Made by a program: the position numbers and the translations under genes
Source of the DNA: an uncultured Lachnospiraceae bacterium
Lineage (GTDB): Bacteria; Bacillota_A; Clostridia; Lachnospirales; Lachnospiraceae
Reading direction: 5' to 3'
Length of the DNA: 9,055 nucleotides
Assembly: GCA_946613735.1 (NCBI GenBank)
Contig: CAMOFS010000042.1
Location: forward strand, 1-9,055
The notes under the pieces: model-generated
Seen by the model: only the letters and a program-made list of their open reading frames with translations
Told to the model about the DNA's origin: nothing
Databases searched by the model: none
Shown: positions 5,671 through 9,055 of the stretch, piece by piece
Layout of the letters: every line of letters starts with the position of its first letter
Position numbering within the stretch: position 1 is the first letter of the stretch

Positions 5671-6108
5671 CTACTCCTTTTCTCCAAGAAACTTATACAA
5701 AAGGCGGTACAGCTCTTTTGCGTCATCTTCGTCAAGCTCTACGTTATCTGTCGCGATCTTTTTCGGGATGTCCTTGCACTTTTCCTTAAGCTTCTCGCCC
5801 TCGTCGGTGATCTTTATAAGGGTGATACGTTCATCCTCTTTCGAGCGTTCCCTGGTCACGATCCCGGCCTTTTCCATCCTCTTAAGAAGCGGTGTCAGGG
5901 TTCCTGCATCCAAATGCAGGGTCTCCCCTATCTGTCCGACATTAGCTGATCCCCTCTCCCAGAGCACCATCAATACGATATACTGGGTATATGTCAGCCC
6001 CAGCGGTTTAAGATATGGGGTATAACTCCCGACTATCTTTCTTCCGCAAGCATATAGCGGGAAACAAAGCTGGTTTTTTAACAGTAGCTGCTCATAATTC
6101 TGTGCCAT
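5671..6108 (-). CDS. MarR-family regulator of the OhrR (organic peroxide sensing) type
   Basis: A 145-residue winged-helix dimeric repressor. The N-terminus has the OhrR signature: Cys15 in NQLCFPLYA, with Tyr19 and Tyr29 at the positions that hydrogen-bond the reactive cysteine in Bacillus OhrR, then LTYTQYIVLMVLWE (about 38-51). The recognition helix and wing are at about 65-95 (LHLDAGTLTPLLKRMEKAG, then TRERSKEDER). By homology, Cys15 oxidation would release DNA. A second Cys at 21 is unusual. The start has AAGGAG 8 nt upstream. The gene heads an operon with the radical SAM enzyme and probably the hydrolase. It is transcribed divergently from a permease, and palindromes in both promoters suggest that it controls itself and the permease. 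No ohr peroxidase gene is present, so the signal could be another oxidant or a thiol-reactive metabolite. Confidence 0.92.
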   Translation of the reverse strand: MAQNYEQLLLKNQLCFPLYACGRKIVGSYTPYLKPLGLTYTQYIVLMVLWERGSANVGQIGETLHLDAGTLTPLLKRMEKAGIVTRERSKEDERITLIKITDEGEKLKEKCKDIPKKIATDNVELDEDDAKELYRLLYKFLGEKE

Positions 6109-6158
6109 AGCAAAAGCTCCTTATCTTTGATGTATCAGTTTTCCTTGTCTTTTGTGAC

Positions 6159-6187
6159 ATTATATTTTGCAAAATATAAAATGTCAA
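6159..6187 (-). promoter_or_regulatory. Perfect-consensus promoter of the MarR/radical SAM operon
   Basis: Reading leftward, TTGACA (6187-6182), exactly 17 bp, then TATAAT (6164-6159) matches the sigma-A consensus at all 12 positions. The leader to the MarR ATG is about 45 nt. Such a strong promoter needs repression, and the operator palindrome fills the spacer and -10 box. Confidence 0.92.
6160..6179. promoter_or_regulatory. Operator palindrome, probable MarR/OhrR binding site
   Basis: A perfect 20-bp palindrome, TTATATTTTGCAAAATATAA, covers five bases of the -10 box and 15 bases of the spacer of the regulator's own promoter. MarR dimers bind such near-perfect palindromes and block polymerase. 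The assignment to this regulator rests on position and symmetry; it is not identical to the Bacillus OhrR box. Confidence 0.75.
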
Positions 6188-6229
6188 GGACTTTTTGTCC
6201 CTGTATGATAGAAATGCTCCAATTTTGGG

Positions 6230-6258
6230 TTGCATAAGACCTGTTGTGAATATATAAT
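6230..6258 (+). promoter_or_regulatory. Promoter of the AEC permease gene
   Basis: TTGCAT (6230-6235), 17 bp, then TATAAT (6253-6258) is a strong sigma-A promoter reading rightward into the permease, giving a leader of about 40 nt. It is back to back with the regulator promoter. Confidence 0.85.
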
Positions 6259-6270
6259 TGCAAAATGTAC
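6251..6270. promoter_or_regulatory. Second, degenerate operator overlapping the permease -10 box
   Basis: TTGCAAAATGTA at 6258-6269 matches TTGCAAAATATA of the regulator operator at 11 of 12 positions, aligned on the same TTGCAA centre. The left half is diverged, giving 12 of 20 identities overall. It overlaps the last base of the -10 box and the start region of the permease promoter, where a bound regulator would block initiation. It may be a weaker site. Confidence 0.6.
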
Positions 6271-6304
6271 AAACTACAGGATAAACAGGATGTGGAGATA
6301 AGCA

Positions 6305-7240
6305 ATGGGTTTGTCAGTAATGTTACAACAGATGGGTGTCATATGCATCCTGGTAGCGATAGGGATCCTTCTTGAAAAAAACGGTGTGGTTGATACCCTT
6401 ACCTCAAGAAAGATATCTGCCATCGTCGTGGATGTATGCAATCCCGCACTTATCATGGCCTCTATCTTAGATGGCAATGTTACCGCCACTCATGCCGACC
6501 TCATCCGTGCAGCTATACTTGGCGCTGCTTTTTATGCCCTGCTCATCCTCATTGGGCTTATATTACCGCACATTCTGCGGGTTCCTTACGATAAGCGGAA
6601 GTTTTATAACCTTATGTGTGTATATACAAATACCGGCTTTTTAGGGATACCCATTGCGAGGGCCATTTTGCCCGCAAATGCTATACTCTATGTTATAGTG
6701 GTCAATGTATTCTACAGCCTGTTATTCTACACCCACGGTATGGCAGTAATGGACTCCGGCTCCGAAAGACCACTTGACAGGGCCATTCATCCGCTCCACA
6801 TCTTTAATGCCGGTACTGTTATGGCTCTTTTAAGCCTTGTAGTGTTCTGGTTTAGCCTTACACCCCCTCCGATAATAGCCAATACCATAGAATACATAGG
6901 AAATGCCAATGTTTTTCTTTCTATGCTTCTTTTAGGGGTGTCGATATCCAGATCAAAGATCGGTGATTCTGTAAAAGACCTGCGGATTTGGCTGTTTATA
7001 GCCCTTCGCCTGGTACTGTTGCCGGTCTTTATCGTAATCGTGATGCGACATATGGCCTTTGATAAGGACGCAATACTTGGCATGTGCCTGATGGCTGCTG
7101 TACCTGTTGGCAATCTGCCCTTGATACAGGCCGAAAAGAAGGGGATGGACACTACTATCCTTTCCTCTTCCATAGCAGTAACTACAGTGATATCCATCAT
7201 AACGATAACCGTCCTTATGGCCATTACCACGGCCCTGTAA
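6305..7240 (+). CDS. AEC-family transporter (auxin efflux carrier-like permease)
   Basis: A 311-residue polytopic membrane protein with about ten hydrophobic segments, split by a hydrophilic loop near residues 140-160. This is the usual size and topology for bacterial AEC/PF03547 permeases. The VCNPALIMASIL stretch (about 44-55) and CVYTNTGFLGIPIARAI (about 105-121), whose NTGFLGIP is the family's signature broken helix, support the call, as do the second-half MAAVPVGNLPLIQAEKKGMDT region and the final short helix. The ATG at 6305 follows TGGAGATAAGCA (GGAG at about 8-nt spacing). Known members move malate, malonate, auxins or amino-acid-like anions, but the substrate cannot be predicted here. 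The shared operator suggests it exports or imports the compound handled by the divergent radical SAM/hydrolase operon. Confidence 0.92.
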   Translation: MGLSVMLQQMGVICILVAIGILLEKNGVVDTLTSRKISAIVVDVCNPALIMASILDGNVTATHADLIRAAILGAAFYALLILIGLILPHILRVPYDKRKFYNLMCVYTNTGFLGIPIARAILPANAILYVIVVNVFYSLLFYTHGMAVMDSGSERPLDRAIHPLHIFNAGTVMALLSLVVFWFSLTPPPIIANTIEYIGNANVFLSMLLLGVSISRSKIGDSVKDLRIWLFIALRLVLLPVFIVIVMRHMAFDKDAILGMCLMAAVPVGNLPLIQAEKKGMDTTILSSSIAVTTVISIITITVLMAITTAL

Positions 7241-7247
7241 TGGCCAT
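7217..7247 (+). terminator. Strong inverted repeat over the permease stop codon, terminator-like without U-tract
   Basis: ATGGCCATTAC (7217-7227) and GTAATGGCCAT (7237-7247) form a perfect 11-bp stem with a 9-nt loop, and the TAA stop (7238-7240) lies in the right arm. No T-run follows on either strand. It separates the convergent permease and rep genes, which are 37 bp apart, and may act as a 3'-end stabiliser or a Rho-independent-like pause. Confidence 0.4.
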
Positions 7248-7277
7248 CTCCGGCTCATTCCATAAGCGCCCTTTGTC

Positions 7278-8564
7278 TCATCTTTGGGCCTTGTATTTTT
7301 CATAAACTCGTCTAATCTCATCGCGGTGCTGCGCCGCCCATCGGCCCTCCTCAGAGCTGTAATCCTCCTTTTGTACGGTTTCATACTGCTCTCTTATGGC
7401 AGCTATCAAAAACCCTGTCAGGTTTGAAATGGGTGAATGGCTATTTTCGGCTATCTCATATGCAGCCTTTATCTTATCCATATCCCACCCGGCTGCCTCA
7501 GCTACGGCCTTGAGATCCTTAAGTCTGACCGATTCCTGGATTATCTCACTCATATCATCTAAAAATGTAAGCTTGTCATCCTCGGATAGGCCTTTGTTGT
7601 CCTCAAACACGCCCTCTTTCTTATGCCCGCGCGATTGCACCTGCTTTTCCTCGTAGAACTTCTTGTTAAGCTGCATCACAATATCAACGCCCTCGATACG
7701 GCCGTGGGCACCTTTTTTTGTGTCAATGGCAGCTATATATATGTCTGACATATTGTTTATCTCATACTGCCCGGGATCCAGGACCTTATTATAAAAGTCC
7801 GACCATCTCCTGTACTTGGGTTTGGTCTTTTTTTCTATCTCATCTATCTTGTCATAGTTAGGGATCTTTTTCCCGGCCTCCTCTGCTATCCCCTTTTGCT
7901 CAAGATTAACATATCCAAGCATCATACGAAACTCAGAGAGATTATAGCTGAAGGTCTTACTGGGAAGCTCCGACTGATCCAGGGAAAGATCTATCTCGGG
8001 AAGCGTGTACGCTTTGGTCTTAAGAAGCTTATAAAGCTGAAAACCACCGTTACTCTTAAAGCTAAGCGCGATTCCAAGAGGAATCCGGGAAAAATTCTTT
8101 TTTAATTCCAAAAAAAGGTGCTCTGTGGCCGGGTTAAACTCGATCGTCAGCTGTCCACCCTTGTACTCACATGCACCATAAATATTGTCGATCTTGAAGT
8201 TACCTTCATCATCGGCATAATAATATAGCTTTTTTTTGAGTTCTGTAACCGCACTGAATATCTGCTGATAAAGGCCGCCGCCTTTTCTCCCTGTCAAAAA
8301 CTTGATCTCGGAAGTCTTAAGCGTCACATAATGTACGTCGTATTTTTTCCCTCTGGCATCAGTCTTTTCCTTTGTCTTTAAGGTCTCGTTCATGCGGGCA
8401 ATGGCCAAAAGCTCTATCTTAGACTCTAAAAGCGAGGTCTTTTCCCTTGCCTGTATAAGCGCGTTACTTAAGGCGACCTCCGGATTTTGCCGTGCAGGAA
8501 AGAGTGACTTCTCCAGCTCCTCCTTATTATAGGGCTCACCTTTGACAACACTACCGTTATCCAT
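7278..8564 (-). CDS. Replication initiator protein, Rep_3 superfamily
   Basis: A 428-residue iteron-binding initiator. The N-terminal part (about 30-130) has the typical start of Rep_3/RepB-like winged-helix domain 1: NALIQAREKTSLLESKIELLAIARM, then a TLKTSEIKFLTGRKGGGLYQQIFSAVTELKKK helix pair. A YGACEYKGGQLTIEFNPATEHLFLELKK segment and SFKSNGGFQLYKLLKTKAYT (about 170-190) complete the first domain and lead to the second winged helix (about 205-300). The C-terminal third is an extension, charged and helical, ending with a SNLTGFLIAAIREQY motif as in Firmicutes Rep proteins. It is longer than the usual 300-350 residues of the family. The ATG at 8564 has a weak TAGGA site close by. Iterons lie directly upstream, so it likely binds them, starts replication and represses itself. 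Confidence 0.9.
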   Translation of the reverse strand: MDNGSVVKGEPYNKEELEKSLFPARQNPEVALSNALIQAREKTSLLESKIELLAIARMNETLKTKEKTDARGKKYDVHYVTLKTSEIKFLTGRKGGGLYQQIFSAVTELKKKLYYYADDEGNFKIDNIYGACEYKGGQLTIEFNPATEHLFLELKKNFSRIPLGIALSFKSNGGFQLYKLLKTKAYTLPEIDLSLDQSELPSKTFSYNLSEFRMMLGYVNLEQKGIAEEAGKKIPNYDKIDEIEKKTKPKYRRWSDFYNKVLDPGQYEINNMSDIYIAAIDTKKGAHGRIEGVDIVMQLNKKFYEEKQVQSRGHKKEGVFEDNKGLSEDDKLTFLDDMSEIIQESVRLKDLKAVAEAAGWDMDKIKAAYEIAENSHSPISNLTGFLIAAIREQYETVQKEDYSSEEGRWAAQHRDEIRRVYEKYKAQR

Positions 8565-8583
8565 GATTCCTAAATCTTCTCCC

Positions 8584-8725
8584 TTTTACCTGTATGGTTG
8601 ACTATTATCCCAAATAGACTATAATGTGCCTGTATCCTATGAAATCTACCGACATGGTTTGTTTTTTACCCATATGGTCGTTTTCTGACAAGGCTATATT
8701 ATACTATTTTACCCATATTGTCAAC
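8584..8725. repeat. Iterons of the replication origin, about 20-bp phased
   Basis: The core TACC-NNN-ATGGT recurs at 8587 (TACCTGTATGGT), 8647 (TACCGACATGGT), 8667 (TACCCATATGGT) and 8710 (TACCCATATTGT). A degenerate copy (TGCCTGTATCCT) is at 8627 and a poorer one (TATCCCAAATAG) near 8606. Copies at 8587, 8606, 8627, 8647 and 8667 fall about every 20 bp, two DNA turns, so bound Rep would sit on one face. The full unit is about 19 bp (TTTTACCNNTATGGTNGNN). The array lies between the rep ATG and an AT-rich block and must overlap the rep promoter, implying autoregulation. Confidence 0.75.
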
Positions 8726-8739
8726 ATCTGGATCCTTTG

Positions 8740-8880
8740 ATGGATGTATTTTAGATATGATCCTGATGGTTATCGCGAGATATATACATATATTAATTAG
8801 GATCAATAACATTTCTTATTTTGTTTTATTTGATTACAACAGTTTTTTTATTTTTTTTTATTATTGGTTGAATAAATGGC
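8740..8880. other. AT-rich stretch, candidate DNA unwinding element of the origin
   Basis: About 140 bp of very AT-rich DNA next to the iterons, with ATATATACATATATTAATTA at 8780-8799 and a T-rich run near 8830-8862. TGATCCT (8758-8764) and AGGATCA (8799-8805) form a 7-bp inverted repeat around the most AT-rich part. No clear DnaA box (TTATCCACA) was found here; the nearest, TTATCCATG at 8558-8566, overlaps the rep start. In iteron origins the strand-opening region lies in such a position. I see no convincing gene in 8565-8907. Confidence 0.5.
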
Positions 8881-8919
8881 GTAAATACGTTGTTTTCCCG
8901 TTTCAGAATGCGTGGATTT

Positions 8920-8990
8920 GGTAATAGCATGCATGAAATCGGTAACAGTTTTCATGGTTTTGGAGACAGAGTGCGCGAATCCGGTAAAAT
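8920..8990 (+). repeat. Diverged 21-bp tandem units
   Basis: Three units of 21 bp start at 8920, 8941 and 8962, each beginning GGTAA or GGAGA followed by NAG. Units 1 and 2 share 13 of 21 bases; unit 3 is more diverged. In one frame they read as heptads GNSMHEI, GNSFHGF, GDRVRES, open from ATG 8908 to the right edge. No Shine-Dalgarno sequence precedes that ATG, so a gene is not called. Confidence 0.4.
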
Positions 8991-9055
8991 ATGGTGTTAT
9001 ATGCCCTCTCCAGCTTGCACAGAAACAGTAACAGTTTTCATGGTTTTGGAAACAG
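8942..9055. repeat. Pair of 28-bp direct repeats reaching the right edge
   Basis: GTAACAGTTTTCATGGTTTT plus GGARACAG occurs at 8942-8969 and 9028-9055, 86 bp apart, differing at one base. The second copy ends at the window boundary, so more repeats may follow. The spacing is not a multiple of three. Near an origin, such repeats could be partition or incompatibility sites, or the remains of a repeated coding sequence. Confidence 0.75.

Noticed and set aside
5443..5949. A 168-codon plus-strand frame
   Set aside because: It is antisense to the start of the radical SAM gene and the MarR gene; the Cys/Phe/Leu-rich composition and lack of a ribosome binding site mark it as a shadow.
6787..7384. 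Minus-strand frames of 147 and 143 codons
   Set aside because: They are antisense to the AEC permease, which has the correct topology and its own promoter and SD.
8718..8924. A 68-codon plus-strand frame rich in Phe/Ile/Tyr
   Set aside because: It begins with TTG inside an iteron, has no SD, and its hydrophobic sequence is the by-product of a T-rich origin region.
8908..9055. Partial gene from ATG 8908 running off the right edge
   Set aside because: No Shine-Dalgarno sequence, and the repeat it contains changes frame within 86 bp; reported as a repeat rather than a gene.
8942..9055. CRISPR array
   Set aside because: Only two copies are visible, with a 58-nt gap between them, and the repeat is part of a diverged 21-bp periodicity; no cas gene is in view.

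Overview
The window looks like low-to-mid GC Firmicutes DNA, most like a rumen or gut Lachnospiraceae such as Butyrivibrio or Pseudobutyrivibrio. The reasons are strong AGGAGG ribosome binding sites, consensus sigma-A promoters, an OhrR-type MarR regulator, an XRE regulator paired with a small membrane protein, and a Rep_3 initiator next to its own iterons. The genus is an inference. The Rep_3 gene and iterons at the right end suggest a plasmid, megaplasmid or chromid rather than the main chromosome, so the metabolic genes here may sit on a secondary replicon.

Layout, left to right. (1) 1-1926, minus: the first 642 codons of a glycogen debranching enzyme (GlgX, GH13); its 3' end lies off the left edge. 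(2) 2187-3242, minus: a three-gene cluster made of a five-helix membrane protein with a YDERQ motif, a 63-residue XRE repressor and a 92-residue protein of unknown function. It is driven by a near-consensus promoter at 3327-3355. (3) 3493-3745, plus: a micro-operon of three tiny ORFs (27, 18 and 27 codons). Each has a good Shine-Dalgarno sequence, and the set ends in a strong intrinsic terminator. The two 27-residue peptides share the motif W-x-E-Y-S-x-Y-C-x-M at identical positions. A leader segment perfectly complementary to the first ribosome binding site precedes them. I do not recognise this family, and it is the best candidate for something undescribed.

(4) 3752-6108, minus: a MarR/OhrR-type redox regulator, a radical SAM enzyme with a cysteine-rich C-terminus, and a UlaG-like metallo-beta-lactamase-fold hydrolase. 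The first two are tightly coupled. (5) 6305-7240, plus: an AEC-family permease transcribed divergently from the regulator. Both divergent promoters carry a related TTGCAAAATRTA site, one a perfect 20-bp palindrome inside a perfect TTGACA-17-TATAAT promoter and the other overlapping a TATAAT -10 box. Regulator, radical SAM enzyme, hydrolase and permease therefore look like one thiol/peroxide-responsive module of unknown substrate. (6) 7278-8564, minus: a Rep_3-type replication initiator, followed upstream by iterons about 20 bp apart (8584-8725), a very AT-rich stretch (8740-8880) and diverged repeats reaching the right edge. Together these resemble a replication origin.

All assignments come from reading the sequence and remembered family motifs; no database search was run.
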